Below, piece after piece: positions 53,954 through 62,780 of a DNA stretch of 64,000 nt. This DNA comes from an uncultured Lactobacillus sp. GTDB lineage: Bacteria; Bacillota; Bacilli; Lactobacillales; Lactobacillaceae. Made by a program: the position numbers and the translations under genes. The DNA lies in NCBI GenBank assembly GCA_910587695.1, contig CAJUNC010000010.1, positions 6,086 through 70,085 of the forward strand, given 5' to 3'. Each line of letters begins with the position of its first letter. The stretch's first letter is position 1. The notes beneath the pieces were generated by a model. It had not been told where the DNA came from, ran no database searches, and saw only the letters and a program-made list of their open reading frames with translations.

Positions 53954-54820
53954 ATGCGAAAAAAATTATTTAGTTTCATCTTACTCGTGAGTGCTTTTCT
54001 GGCATTTTTCACCTTGGATCACAAAAACACTGTCGCTGCATCTGACAAGCTAAATGTCGTGACAACTCTTGATTTTTATGGCGAGACTGCCAAGGCTGTC
54101 TTAGGCGATCACGGAACAGTCACTTCATTGATCACTAGCCCAAATATCGATCCCCACGACTTTGAAGCAACAACTAAAACAGCTAAGATCGTTTCCAAAG
54201 CTGATCTTGTCATCTATAACGGTGCTGGCTACGATAACTGGGTCAAAAAATTAAACGGAAAAAAATATCTGTCTGTGGCTGATGTCATGAAAGTCAAGGA
54301 AGGCCAAAATGAACATCTCTGGTATGATCCAACGACTATGGAAAAACTCGCTGATCGTTTAGCAACTGAATTTGGTAAAATGCAACCTAAAAATAATGCT
54401 GCCTTCAAGAAAAATGCTACTAAATACAAAAAAACTTTAGCTAAATTAACACAAATGCTAGACAAGATCAAACAAAACAGCAATAATCAAAAAGTAGCTG
54501 TTTCAGAACCAGTCTTTGACTATTCTTTGAAGAAAATGGGTTACAAGATCGCTAACAGTCACTTCGCTAAAGCAACTGAAGAAGGTAGCGATCCATCATA
54601 TTCTGACATCAAGAAATTGCAAAACGATATCAAAGACAAAAAGATCGCTTTCTTTGTCCAAAATACCCAAAGTGATAGCTCAGTGATCAAAAATATCGTT
54701 GCCCTTTGCAAAGAAAATAATATTCCTGTCGTCAAAGTTACTGAAACTCTACCTAAAAATAAGACATATGTAACTTGGCTACAAAACGAATACCAAGCCG
54801 TCTTAGATACTCAAAAATAG
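53954..54820 (+). CDS. Zinc ABC transporter substrate-binding protein
   Basis: 288 residues from ATG 53954 (GAGAGGAT upstream). The N-terminal signal has no lipobox Cys visible; a hydrophobic segment covers about 5-25. Cluster A-I metal-binding features are ITSPNIDPHDFE (His), NEHLWYDP (His), a later ANSHFAKA segment and the acidic ligand near VTETL. The His-rich loop of many ZnuA proteins is missing. The Zur box favours zinc over manganese. Confidence 0.88.
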   Translation: MRKKLFSFILLVSAFLAFFTLDHKNTVAASDKLNVVTTLDFYGETAKAVLGDHGTVTSLITSPNIDPHDFEATTKTAKIVSKADLVIYNGAGYDNWVKKLNGKKYLSVADVMKVKEGQNEHLWYDPTTMEKLADRLATEFGKMQPKNNAAFKKNATKYKKTLAKLTQMLDKIKQNSNNQKVAVSEPVFDYSLKKMGYKIANSHFAKATEEGSDPSYSDIKKLQNDIKDKKIAFFVQNTQSDSSVIKNIVALCKENNIPVVKVTETLPKNKTYVTWLQNEYQAVLDTQK

Positions 54821-54836
54821 AAAGAAGTAGTTATTC

Positions 54837-55496
54837 ATGAAATCGATCCTATCAGTGCATAACTTGGATCTTTCCATCCCCAACCGCAAACTTTTCTCCA
54901 ATCTCTCTTTTGAGATCCCTCAAGGTAGTTTGACCTGTATCACAGGTGAAAATGGGGTCGGAAAAACAACGCTTGTCAAACACTTATTACAAGATCTAGC
55001 TAACAACTATACCGTCCACACGGTCTTTAATGTCAAGCGTAATGAAGTCCAATACGTACCGCAATTGCGCAACATTGATGATGAATATCCACTTTGCATC
55101 AAAGATTTCGTAGCTTTTGGTCTCAAAAAGCGCAATTTCTTTTGGAACCGCAAGCCTTTAAACGAAAAACTCGAACAGATCTTAGCGGAGACAAAACTGA
55201 CTCGTATCAAAGATCAACCCTTAGGCAAAGCTTCCGGGGGCGAAAAGCAACGTGCCTATCTAGCTCAAGCGCTCTGTGCTGATCCTAAGTTACTCATCTT
55301 GGACGAAGCCACAGCGAGCTTAGATACGACCAACAAACATGAATTGTTACAAATGCTACGTGAGGTCATGCAACAACATGGGCTAACGATCCTATTTATC
55401 ACGCACGATCCCGAACTGATCGAACGATATGCCGACTATGAACTTCATCTAGAAGATCAAACTGGGATCTTACTTGAAAAGGGGGCTAAAAAATAA
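54837..55496 (+). CDS. Zinc ABC transporter ATPase
   Basis: 219 residues. Walker A is ITGENGVGKTTL, the signature is ASGGEKQRAYLA, Walker B is LLILDEATASLD and the switch His is in FITHDPE. It energises the permease encoded right after. The stop overlaps the start of the permease by one base (TAATG). Confidence 0.92.
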   Translation: MKSILSVHNLDLSIPNRKLFSNLSFEIPQGSLTCITGENGVGKTTLVKHLLQDLANNYTVHTVFNVKRNEVQYVPQLRNIDDEYPLCIKDFVAFGLKKRNFFWNRKPLNEKLEQILAETKLTRIKDQPLGKASGGEKQRAYLAQALCADPKLLILDEATASLDTTNKHELLQMLREVMQQHGLTILFITHDPELIERYADYELHLEDQTGILLEKGAKK

Positions 55497-56296
55497 TGTT
55501 TGCTTATGATTTTATGCGCTATGCCTTTATTGCGGGGGTCTTCATCGCTTTGATCTGTAGTGTTATGGGGACTTTTGTGGTAGCACGCCAAACATCTTTT
55601 TTCACTCATACGCTCTCTGAGATCGGATTTTCTGGGGCTTCATTTGGGATCTTTATCGGGATCTCTCCTTTAGCGGGGATGCTGACTTTTACGACTGCTA
55701 GTGCCCTTTTGATCGGGATGTCAGGTGAGCGGATCGGACGGCGTGAGGCTTCGATCAGCGTCTTTTCTGGTCTTTTCTTAGGGCTTGGGATCTTATTTTT
55801 ATCACTCTCAGATAAACAAGCTAATTATGCGACAAGTATTTTATTTGGGAGCATCGTTGGGATCGATCGCAGCGATATCGAAGTTTTGATCGCACTTAGC
55901 ATTTTACTATTGTTGACGATCACGCTCTTGTTCAAGCGTCTAGCATATAACTCCTTTGATTCGCAAGGAGCTCAGTACAATCAGCGCTTCAACAAAACGA
56001 TCTCGATCATCTTTTTAGTGATGCTCGCTTTAACGATCAGCATTACGGCTCAGATCGTCGGTGCTTTACTGATCTTTGTGCTCTTAACGATCCCAGCTTC
56101 GGCGACAAAATATTTCGTCCATCGGCTCTACCAGATGATCGTTTTAAATTTCATCTTCATTTTAGCCGGTGTTTGGCTTGGACTATACTTCAGTTATCTC
56201 ACTGATTGGCCAGTCAGCTTCTTTATCACCGTGATCGAAGCCCTGATCTATGGGGCAGCGATCGCAAAAGATCATATCGCTAACCACCAAAAATAA
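55496..56296 (+). CDS. Zinc ABC transporter permease
   Basis: 266 residues with 7-8 membrane segments, an ABC-3 family permease (GTFVVARQTSFFTHTLSEIGF, LFGSIVGIDRSD, VGALLIFVLLTIPASAT). It forms the membrane channel of the zinc uptake system. Its stop lies in the left arm of the terminator. Confidence 0.92.
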   Translation: MFAYDFMRYAFIAGVFIALICSVMGTFVVARQTSFFTHTLSEIGFSGASFGIFIGISPLAGMLTFTTASALLIGMSGERIGRREASISVFSGLFLGLGILFLSLSDKQANYATSILFGSIVGIDRSDIEVLIALSILLLLTITLLFKRLAYNSFDSQGAQYNQRFNKTISIIFLVMLALTISITAQIVGALLIFVLLTIPASATKYFVHRLYQMIVLNFIFILAGVWLGLYFSYLTDWPVSFFITVIEALIYGAAIAKDHIANHQK

Positions 56297-56352
56297 CAAA
56301 CAGGGTAAGTAGAACGCATCAATACGAGCTACTTGCCCTGTTTGTTATTTTT
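56289..56352 (+). terminator. Terminator of the zinc operon
   Basis: A perfect 24-bp stem (56289-56312 with 56329-56352) with a 16-base loop and T runs on both strands. Unusually long for a terminator. It overlaps the permease stop. Confidence 0.85.
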
Positions 56353-56458
56353 AGACCACTAACAAAGCATATGCTTGCCTTCTTGTCTCTTGTCTACTAT
56401 TTTTATTCAGCTTACCGTCCTTTATCCTAAAATGACAAGGATAAGATAAATGAAAACA

Positions 56459-57088
56459 TCACTGATCTAAGCGCCGAATCCCCCACAATACGATACATGT
56501 CGCTAAGATGAGATAGCTAACATATAGGAGCAAGTATAAACTGCTAGGACGAAAAATATAATTTACTGGCAAGATCACTGGCAATACATAAACATTCAAC
56601 AAAGCCTTGTTACTTGCAAAAATGACAAATAAGACCTCTAAAAAACCAAACAGGATATTTTTGGTCTGGTCAACAAAGAAGGCCAGTCCAATATGGATAT
56701 GCTCAAGTAAAACTATCAAAAAAAATGCGCTCAGTGCTAGTTTTATCTGACCTAAAATCAGCCATGTACTCATCAGTGCACCGACTGATAAAAAATCATT
56801 CAAAACCACTTTGATCCCCCAAAGTTGATATTTTTTGGGATAACATCTGATCTCTTGAAACGAATCAGCCATTTTTTCTTGCTCAAAAAGCAAAACAGCA
56901 CTCATACTGGTCACCAGTGGATAAACCGCAAATGTAAGCAACGCAACATCAACTAGTGCGACCCCATTTTTTAACAAAAGTACATATGGGACCACAGTCA
57001 CCAATTGGAGCACCATCACACCGACTGCAAAATATAGCTGGAAACTCCCCTTCAACTTCACACTTTCACTTCTTACTATTTTAAACAT
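56459..57088 (-). CDS. Lantibiotic-immunity-type ABC permease (second)
   Basis: 209 residues with about six membrane segments, of the MutG/EpiG-like type (MFKIVRSESVKLKGSF start). It overlaps the upstream permease by 8 bases. With the ATPase and the other permease it forms a LanFEG-like exporter that removes antimicrobial peptides from the membrane. No lantibiotic structural gene is nearby. Confidence 0.78.
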   Translation of the reverse strand: MFKIVRSESVKLKGSFQLYFAVGVMVLQLVTVVPYVLLLKNGVALVDVALLTFAVYPLVTSMSAVLLFEQEKMADSFQEIRCYPKKYQLWGIKVVLNDFLSVGALMSTWLILGQIKLALSAFFLIVLLEHIHIGLAFFVDQTKNILFGFLEVLFVIFASNKALLNVYVLPVILPVNYIFRPSSLYLLLYVSYLILATCIVLWGIRRLDQ

Positions 57089-57815
57089 TCGATCTTCTCC
57101 CTAGTAACCAAGAAAACAGCACTGCACTCAACAACGCTAAGATAACTGAACTGCCCAACATTTTCCAATCAACATTTAAAAAATCAGGCGACTGAACTCC
57201 ATTTGGCTTAAGTCCGATCAAAGCCTCCACTACCTTATAATGATAAGTATATGGAAAGAGCGACCATAGTTTAGTTTGAGCCACTAAAGGTGCGATAAAC
57301 AAACACAGTAAACTGTTTATAACAACTATTAAAGATGCATTTAACCAATTGGATAAATAATAGATAAAGAAGATATTCCATAAACTTGTAACTAAAAGAG
57401 CTAAGATAACAGCTATAAGTTGCAAACTCTCTACTTGTGAAAGTCCCCCGTATAACAAAGCGACTAAATAGATCGTCCCAAATAATATTGAGCTGGCCCC
57501 AAATAAAGCCCTAAAGTTAAAGGCTACCTTAGCAAAATAGACCTGCTTTTTAACTGCTGTGCTCGTAATATTTTGAAAGTTTCCTGCACTTTTTTCACGC
57601 TTTACATCACTTAAAAACAACAGACTATCTAATAGAAACAAAAATAAGGCTTCCCACCAATATAGCGTAAAAGGAATAAAGATCAAAACACCACCTATAA
57701 GATAGGCTAGCACTGGTGCAGCTAAGGTTACTGAAAAGAGTAGCGAGTAGCGCTTTGTTTTCTTCAATTTTAAACGCTCTGAACTAAAAATCGCTGTTAA
57801 ATTTTGCTCACGCAT
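57081..57815 (-). CDS. Lantibiotic-immunity-type ABC permease (first)
   Basis: 244 residues from ATG 57815, which has CGGAGGTG upstream and overlaps the ATPase stop by 8 bases; the longer frame to 57857 would lie inside the ATPase gene. The N-terminus FSSERLKLKKTKRYSL and the six membrane segments fit MutE/EpiE-like permeases. It forms the exporter with the ATPase and second permease. Confidence 0.82.
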   Translation of the reverse strand: MREQNLTAIFSSERLKLKKTKRYSLLFSVTLAAPVLAYLIGGVLIFIPFTLYWWEALFLFLLDSLLFLSDVKREKSAGNFQNITSTAVKKQVYFAKVAFNFRALFGASSILFGTIYLVALLYGGLSQVESLQLIAVILALLVTSLWNIFFIYYLSNWLNASLIVVINSLLCLFIAPLVAQTKLWSLFPYTYHYKVVEALIGLKPNGVQSPDFLNVDWKMLGSSVILALLSAVLFSWLLGRRSNV

Positions 57816-58497
57816 CCAAAACACCTCCGTGAACGATCTCAAAAAACTTCCGATCAAGATCTACCACATTTTCTCTACGATCATCGTAGCGGACCTTTCC
57901 TTTGTCTAAAATAACGATCTGATCGGCAACTTGACTGATCACATTGAGTTGATGGCTTGAGAGTAATATCGTCATCCCCTGCGTGCTCAATTCTTTGATC
58001 AGCGCTAATAACTCTACTGTTCCTGTAGGATCTAAACCATTTGTCGGCTCATCTAAAATGAGAAAAGCTGGTTTTGTCAAAAGTGCCATCCCGATCCCTA
58101 AACGTTGTTTCATCCCTACTGAAAATTTTCCTGCACGTTTCTTACCTGTATTTTTTAGGCCAACTTTATTCAAAATATCTCTTATTTGGTCATCATCTAT
58201 GCCATACAACAAAGCTTTAGTCTTCAAATTATCAAAAGCCGATAGATTTTTATAGATCGCGGGTTCTTCGATCAAAGCTCCCAAATTTTCCTTAGGGATC
58301 ACCGTCTCGCCATTGTAAAATATCTGTCCTTGCTCAGCATTTTTTAAACCAGCGATGATCTTCATCAAAGTTGATTTTCCTGCACCATTGATCCCTAACA
58401 GACCACAGATCGTTCCACTTTTTATCCCAAAGCTCACTTCATCTAAAATTTGGCTAGTTTTAAAGGCTTTTGATATTTTTTGTATTTCTATATTCAT
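57808..58497 (-). CDS. Lantibiotic-immunity-type ABC ATPase (BcrA/LanF-like)
   Basis: 229 residues. Walker A is GINGAGKSTLMK, the Q-loop EEPAIYKNLS, the signature FSVGMKQRLGIG, Walker B FLILDEPTNGLD and switch LSSHQ. The E-loop variant (GALIEEPA) is typical of LanF and BcrA ATPases of peptide exporters. It is followed by two coupled permeases. Confidence 0.9.
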   Translation of the reverse strand: MNIEIQKISKAFKTSQILDEVSFGIKSGTICGLLGINGAGKSTLMKIIAGLKNAEQGQIFYNGETVIPKENLGALIEEPAIYKNLSAFDNLKTKALLYGIDDDQIRDILNKVGLKNTGKKRAGKFSVGMKQRLGIGMALLTKPAFLILDEPTNGLDPTGTVELLALIKELSTQGMTILLSSHQLNVISQVADQIVILDKGKVRYDDRRENVVDLDRKFFEIVHGGVLDA

Positions 58498-58571
58498 TTT
58501 TGTCGCCTCCTTTGTTTTTGGTATTATAGCTAGGCAAATTCATAGATCATTCAGATTTTCCAGCAAAACAA

Positions 58572-58599
58572 AAAGACCTAGATAATTTTCTAGATCTTT
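58572..58599 (-). terminator. Terminator of the two-component operon
   Basis: An 11-bp stem with one wobble pair (58572-58582 with 58589-58599) with a T-rich tail on the minus strand. It overlaps the kinase stop, so kinase and ABC genes are probably separate units. Confidence 0.65.
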
Positions 58600-59933
58600 T
58601 CTATACACAATTTGACTTTAGCGCCACCAGCTGGTGGATCAGATATTTTAAGATACCCACCGTGTTTTAAACTGACCGCTTTAGCAAAAGCCAAGCCGAT
58701 CCCATAATTTTTCCTATCAAGATTACGTCCCCCATTTTCTGTAAAAAATAGCTTAGTCGCATTCTTCTTAGCGGTTTTAGAGAAGGGTGCTCCGTTGTTC
58801 CAGACTTCAAATATCAGTTGTGTTGCCGTCTCTTTAAACGTTACTGTAACTTTTCCAGCATCTTTTTTAGCATGCTGACAGGCATTGACAAAAATATTTA
58901 GGACTGCTCGGCTGAGCGCTAAGCGATCACCACAAAAAAACTTACTCTCTATTTCTAGTTTTGTCTGTAACTCAACTTGATAAGTTTTGGCTATTTCGTT
59001 AAATTCTACAACTAGCTCAGAAATAAAGTCCGATACTTTCACTTCTTCCCTTTTATCATCATTTAACAGCCGTGTATAGGTCAACATGCTGTTGAAATAA
59101 CGTTCAAATATCGTCATACTTTTCTTGAGCGAAGCTAAATATTCAATCTGCTTTGAGGTCAACGAAGTCATTTCTAGTAATTCAACATTACCCTTAACAA
59201 CTGTCAGCGGAGTTTTTACATCATGGGCCAAAGCGGCTATTTGAAAGGATAGATCTTTTTTCTCTAACCGTTCTTTTTCGACCAACCAAGCTAATTTATC
59301 ACTTTTTTTGTAAAGATTAGTCAATATTTGCTCAAACTCAACGATCTTGACATGCTTTCTAGGCTGAGCAGTGCCCCCTTCGCCCATGGACAGCGCGATC
59401 TCTTCGACATAGCGGAAATCTTTTTCCAGTTCACGTACAAGTTTAACGACAACGATCACTATCACTAAAAGAATTCCAAACGTTACAAAAAGATAACTAA
59501 ATTGGTTATATGAGATCACGCGTAAACGCTGATCAGCAAATTCTGGCATACTATTTTGGCGGATAATGAGGATATAATTTTTATCAGCAAAATATTTGAA
59601 TTTTACTGTATCTACAGTCAGATCTCGCTTATTATCTCTAGCAATTTCAAAATTATTGAGGTCACTAGAAGCATATTTCCCTGTTAACAAGTGCTTAGTT
59701 TTAGCATCATAAAGTGTATAGTCATATGGGATATCCTTCATCGTTTTAGTTATATCCTGCCGACTAATATTTTTATCAAAAGTTACTTTAGCCTCATTAA
59801 ATATTCTCAATTGTCCACTTTGTACCAGTAAAAATGAACCTAAAAATAAAGTAACTACGACCAGTAAACTTCCAATGATGACCTCCAAAACCGCAAGTAA
59901 GATCCGCTGTTGCATCGTGTATTTACTGATCAT
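58590..59933 (-). CDS. Sensor histidine kinase of peptide-sensing type
   Basis: 447 residues. Two membrane segments (about 12-36 and 145-170) enclose an extracellular loop of over 100 residues, as in NisK/SpaK/NsrK-type kinases. The H-box is AALAHDVKTPLTVVKG, the N-box NIFVNACQHAKK, and the G-box has NYGIGLAFAKAVSLKHGG. The extracellular loop likely senses a cationic peptide. Encoded right after its regulator with an 11-base overlap. Confidence 0.9.
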   Translation of the reverse strand: MISKYTMQQRILLAVLEVIIGSLLVVVTLFLGSFLLVQSGQLRIFNEAKVTFDKNISRQDITKTMKDIPYDYTLYDAKTKHLLTGKYASSDLNNFEIARDNKRDLTVDTVKFKYFADKNYILIIRQNSMPEFADQRLRVISYNQFSYLFVTFGILLVIVIVVVKLVRELEKDFRYVEEIALSMGEGGTAQPRKHVKIVEFEQILTNLYKKSDKLAWLVEKERLEKKDLSFQIAALAHDVKTPLTVVKGNVELLEMTSLTSKQIEYLASLKKSMTIFERYFNSMLTYTRLLNDDKREEVKVSDFISELVVEFNEIAKTYQVELQTKLEIESKFFCGDRLALSRAVLNIFVNACQHAKKDAGKVTVTFKETATQLIFEVWNNGAPFSKTAKKNATKLFFTENGGRNLDRKNYGIGLAFAKAVSLKHGGYLKISDPPAGGAKVKLCIEKI

Positions 59934-60612
59934 TCCACTTATACCCCATTCCCCGCACTGTTTTGATCGGGTCTACCCCATATACTGAAAATTTATTGCG
60001 TATTTGATAGACATATTCAGAGATCGAACGAAAAAGAACATCAGCAGATTCATCATAAACCTTAAAATAGATCTCCTCGCGTGTATAGACTCGAGTCAGA
60101 TCACGTGATAAAAGCTCTAAGATCGCATATTCACGTTTGGTAAGTGGTATGGCCTTACTACCGATATAGACCTGCTTTTCTTCTAAATAAAATGTGATCT
60201 GACCGAGATCTCTTCTGACTGTATTAAATTTACCGTGAGCTTTTTTAGTCCGATCTTCTCGTTTTAGATCAGCTTCAACTTTAGCCACTAGTTGTTTTAA
60301 ACTAAATGGTTTAACGATATAGTCATCCCCACCATTTGCCAAGCCTTGCAAAATATCACCTTCGGTATCTTTAGCGCTGATGAAGATGATCGGAGTTGCG
60401 ATCTGACGTCTAAGTTGTTTACAAAGCTCGATTCCATTGATATTAGTCAGCATAATATCCAATAAGAGCAGATCGTAACCTTGAAATTCGGCTGACTTTA
60501 CTGGCAACGTAACTTCTTGAAGTACTGTTACTGCGTAATTTTTTAGTTCTAACGCATTTTTTATAAGCTTTAGGATCTCCAGATCATCATCTACTATCAA
60601 AATCTTGTGCAT
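59923..60612 (-). CDS. OmpR-family response regulator
   Basis: 229 residues. The receiver domain has the acidic pair in IVDDD, the phosphorylated Asp in LLLDIMLTNING and the Lys in ISAKD. The winged-helix output domain has LTKREYAILELL and TVRGMGYKW. It pairs with the kinase downstream and most likely drives the ABC exporter genes. Confidence 0.93.
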   Translation of the reverse strand: MHKILIVDDDLEILKLIKNALELKNYAVTVLQEVTLPVKSAEFQGYDLLLLDIMLTNINGIELCKQLRRQIATPIIFISAKDTEGDILQGLANGGDDYIVKPFSLKQLVAKVEADLKREDRTKKAHGKFNTVRRDLGQITFYLEEKQVYIGSKAIPLTKREYAILELLSRDLTRVYTREEIYFKVYDESADVLFRSISEYVYQIRNKFSVYGVDPIKTVRGMGYKWNDQ

Positions 60613-60739
60613 GCTACCACCTCACTTCATAAAGTAATAATACAAGGTCTAATGACCACACAAAAACATTATGCTCCCTAAAAAGAGCTTATCCATACAC
60701 AATTTATCACCTAAAAATCAGGATCTATTCAGAAAAATA

Positions 60740-60772
60740 AGAGCAAGTAATGAAATAGTCACTACTTGCTCT
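60740..60772 (-). terminator. Terminator of the HD-RpiR operon
   Basis: A perfect 10-bp stem (60740-60749 with 60763-60772), with a T-rich tail on the minus strand, between the regulator start and the HD gene end. Confidence 0.75.
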
Positions 60773-60821
60773 TTATAACTTATATTTGTTTGATCTCACT
60801 TGGTGTAAATATAGCCAACTA

Positions 60822-61475
60822 CTAGCGCTTGGCATCCCATTCCTGATAGAACTGATCCAAATATACTTTCAAAAATTCATGTCGCCCCTGCGCTAGCTTC
60901 ATGGCATAGCTTGTATTCATAGTGTCCTTTAACTTAAGCAATTTTTCGTAAAAATGCATGATCGCTGTATCTTTACCATTGCGATACTCTTCCAAAGTGA
61001 GATTTTCTCTAGGCTTCATAGCCGGATCGTGGATTGGACGTCCAACGTGGCCTGAATAACACATTACCCGTGCGATTCCCATTGCCCCCATAGCATCTAA
61101 ACGATCAGCATCCTGAACGATTTTTCCTTCTAAAGTAGAAACATTTTCTTTTTGGTTTCCACCCTTAAATGACATCTTTGAAACAATATCCATAACATGA
61201 TCTAGTGTTTCACTAGACACATGATTCTCGACCAACCATGTATGTACCCTTTTTTGGCCAGCTTCCTCGCTTTCATTTAACTTTCCATCAGCAATATCGT
61301 GTAATAATGCTGCTAATTCACAAATATAAATATCCGCTTTTTCATGTTTAGCAATTTCGATAGCGTTATTAGTAACACGAAAAACGTGCCACCAATCATG
61401 ACCACTACCTTCATTATTCAAAGCATCATATACATATTCACGTGCATTTTTGACGATCAATTCTTTATTTTCCAT
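60822..61475 (-). CDS. HD-domain phosphohydrolase, paralogue
   Basis: 217 residues. HD motifs are GHDWWHVFRV, ALLHDIADG and QDADRLDAMGAMGIARVM. It closely resembles the HD protein at 50921 (shared HDPAMKPR-like and HFYEKLLKLKDTMNT segments). Start follows AAAGGAG. It is coupled to the upstream short RpiR-like gene. Substrate unknown. Confidence 0.88.
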   Translation of the reverse strand: MENKELIVKNAREYVYDALNNEGSGHDWWHVFRVTNNAIEIAKHEKADIYICELAALLHDIADGKLNESEEAGQKRVHTWLVENHVSSETLDHVMDIVSKMSFKGGNQKENVSTLEGKIVQDADRLDAMGAMGIARVMCYSGHVGRPIHDPAMKPRENLTLEEYRNGKDTAIMHFYEKLLKLKDTMNTSYAMKLAQGRHEFLKVYLDQFYQEWDAKR

Positions 61476-61496
61476 AGTAAAAAAGCTCCTTTGTAA

Positions 61497-61838
61497 TTAG
61501 AGGTCTCTCAATTTTCCCATATCTACTGACTCATATAGAGCCTTACAGACTTTCATATGTTCCAAATGATCAATATCTGTGTATTTTTTTCCTTGCTCAA
61601 GGTTCAACACGCTTTGTTTCTCTTGTTGGACCAAATACTTTAATTCAGCAAAGCTCTCGATCTCTAACTTCTTTAACGTTCGGAAAATACTTGCCCGTGA
61701 AACATATAATTTTTTAGCTAACTCATCGCTAGTCAAACTATCCCAAGTAAGCTCAACTTGTCGCAAATCTGTGACCATTTGGCGTTCTTGTCCTGTTACT
61801 TCATGATAATGTTGATCGATACGTGTTAACAGATCCAT
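61497..61838 (-). CDS. Short RpiR-type regulator lacking the SIS domain
   Basis: 113 residues from ATG 61838 (GGAGG 7 bases upstream). The N-terminal helix-turn-helix of MurR/RpiR regulators is visible (TSDELAKKLYVSRASIFRTLKKLEIESF), but the sugar-phosphate SIS domain of about 130 residues is absent; only a 35-residue tail follows. It may be a natural short form or a truncation. It is 21 bases upstream of the HD gene, so the two are one operon. Confidence 0.72.
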   Translation of the reverse strand: MDLLTRIDQHYHEVTGQERQMVTDLRQVELTWDSLTSDELAKKLYVSRASIFRTLKKLEIESFAELKYLVQQEKQSVLNLEQGKKYTDIDHLEHMKVCKALYESVDMGKLRDL

Positions 61839-61999
61839 CATCTCACCTCCATTTTTCCAGCTCTCTTTAATTCTACAAAATACTTTTCCATCACACCAAC
61901 CATTCACCTTTTAAAGCATATTTTTTGTAAAAAAACTTTTATTATTCGTGTTTTACTAGTAGCTTTTTTTAGTAATAAATGCTAAAATCAACGCTTGTA

Positions 62000-62096
62000 G
62001 GGGTAGGAATTTATGCGTTACGGGCTTACGGAACGGAATGTGAACGTAAGCAGAAGGCTGAACCGTCATTTTAGCCGCGTGTATCTTCCGCATTCA
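62000..62096 (+). promoter_or_regulatory. Tetrahydrofolate-riboswitch-like leader
   Basis: The leader contains GGTAGGAAT, TGCGTT, GGAATG, AGAAGGCTG, AGCCGCG and CTTCCGCATT in the order of the THF riboswitch. P2 would pair ATGCG (62013) with CGCAT (62088), and P1 pairs GGT..AAT with ATTC.ACC. FolT-type genes in lactobacilli are often preceded by this riboswitch. The call rests on motif order; no covariance search was run. Confidence 0.65.
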
Positions 62097-62122
62097 CCAA
62101 TGATCTAACCATTACTGGTGCT

Positions 62123-62160
62123 TGTCTCCCCCCAATTTATTTTTAGGGAGATGTTTTTTT
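62123..62160 (+). terminator. Riboswitch expression platform: terminator that contains the ribosome site
   Basis: GTCTCCC pairs with AGGGAGAT, followed by seven T residues, giving an intrinsic terminator. The right arm AGGGAG is also the ribosome binding site 8 bases before the folT ATG, so the same stem can stop transcription and hide the start site. Confidence 0.65.
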
Positions 62161-62694
62161 ATGACGAATTTATCTTGGAGAAGTCCAAAACTCACGACCA
62201 AAACAGTCACTTTAGCTGCAATGCTGATCGCTTTACAGACTGTTTTAGGCAAGATCTCTTTTGGTTCAGACAACTTAGTCAAGTTTGGTCTTGGTTTTAT
62301 GGGAACGACTTTGATCGGTTATTTCTTAGGGCCTTGGCTTGGTGGTGTTGCCTTAGTCTTAGGTGATCTGATCAAAAATACGTTGTTTTCAACTGGAAGC
62401 ACCTTTTTTATCGGATTCACTTTCAGTGCTTTTATCACTGGTCTGATCGCAGGCGCTTTTCTCTACCAACAAAAGATCACTTGGCAACGCCTTGCAGTCT
62501 ACCAATTCGTTCAGATCTTCGTGTCCAATATCTTCTTCAACACTCTATGGATCCATCTGATGTACCAAGCACCGATCTGGGGACTATTGAGCGTTCGTGG
62601 TCCTAAAAACTTGATCATGTGGCCGATCGAGGCTGCGATCAGTTTCTTGATCTTACGCGCTGTTTCTCGTCTAGACAGTCGCTTAATGCACTAA
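62161..62694 (+). CDS. folT: ECF transporter S component, folate type
   Basis: 177 residues from ATG 62161. Six membrane segments; the start KTVTLAAMLIALQTVLGKI and FGLGFMGTTLIGYFLGPWLGGVALVLGD are typical of FolT, as is SVRGPKNLIMWP. It binds folate outside the cell and imports it with a shared EcfAA'T module encoded elsewhere. The upstream riboswitch-like leader supports folate. Confidence 0.85.
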   Translation: MTNLSWRSPKLTTKTVTLAAMLIALQTVLGKISFGSDNLVKFGLGFMGTTLIGYFLGPWLGGVALVLGDLIKNTLFSTGSTFFIGFTFSAFITGLIAGAFLYQQKITWQRLAVYQFVQIFVSNIFFNTLWIHLMYQAPIWGLLSVRGPKNLIMWPIEAAISFLILRAVSRLDSRLMH

Positions 62695-62706
62695 TTTAGT
62701 TATTCC

Positions 62707-62732
62707 ACCGATCAAGTGTGAGCTTGGTCGGT
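62707..62732 (+). terminator. folT terminator
   Basis: A 10-bp stem with one wobble pair is followed by a T run. Confidence 0.7.
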
Positions 62733-62750
62733 TATTTTTTTACGACAAAA

Positions 62751-62774
62751 AGCCACATCAAACATGATGTGACT
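62751..62774 (-). terminator. Terminator of the uracil-DNA glycosylase-family gene
   Basis: A 10-bp stem with one wobble pair (62751-62760 with 62765-62774) lies just after the stop on the minus strand, with a T-rich tail. Confidence 0.65.
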
Positions 62775-62780
62775 TGTACT

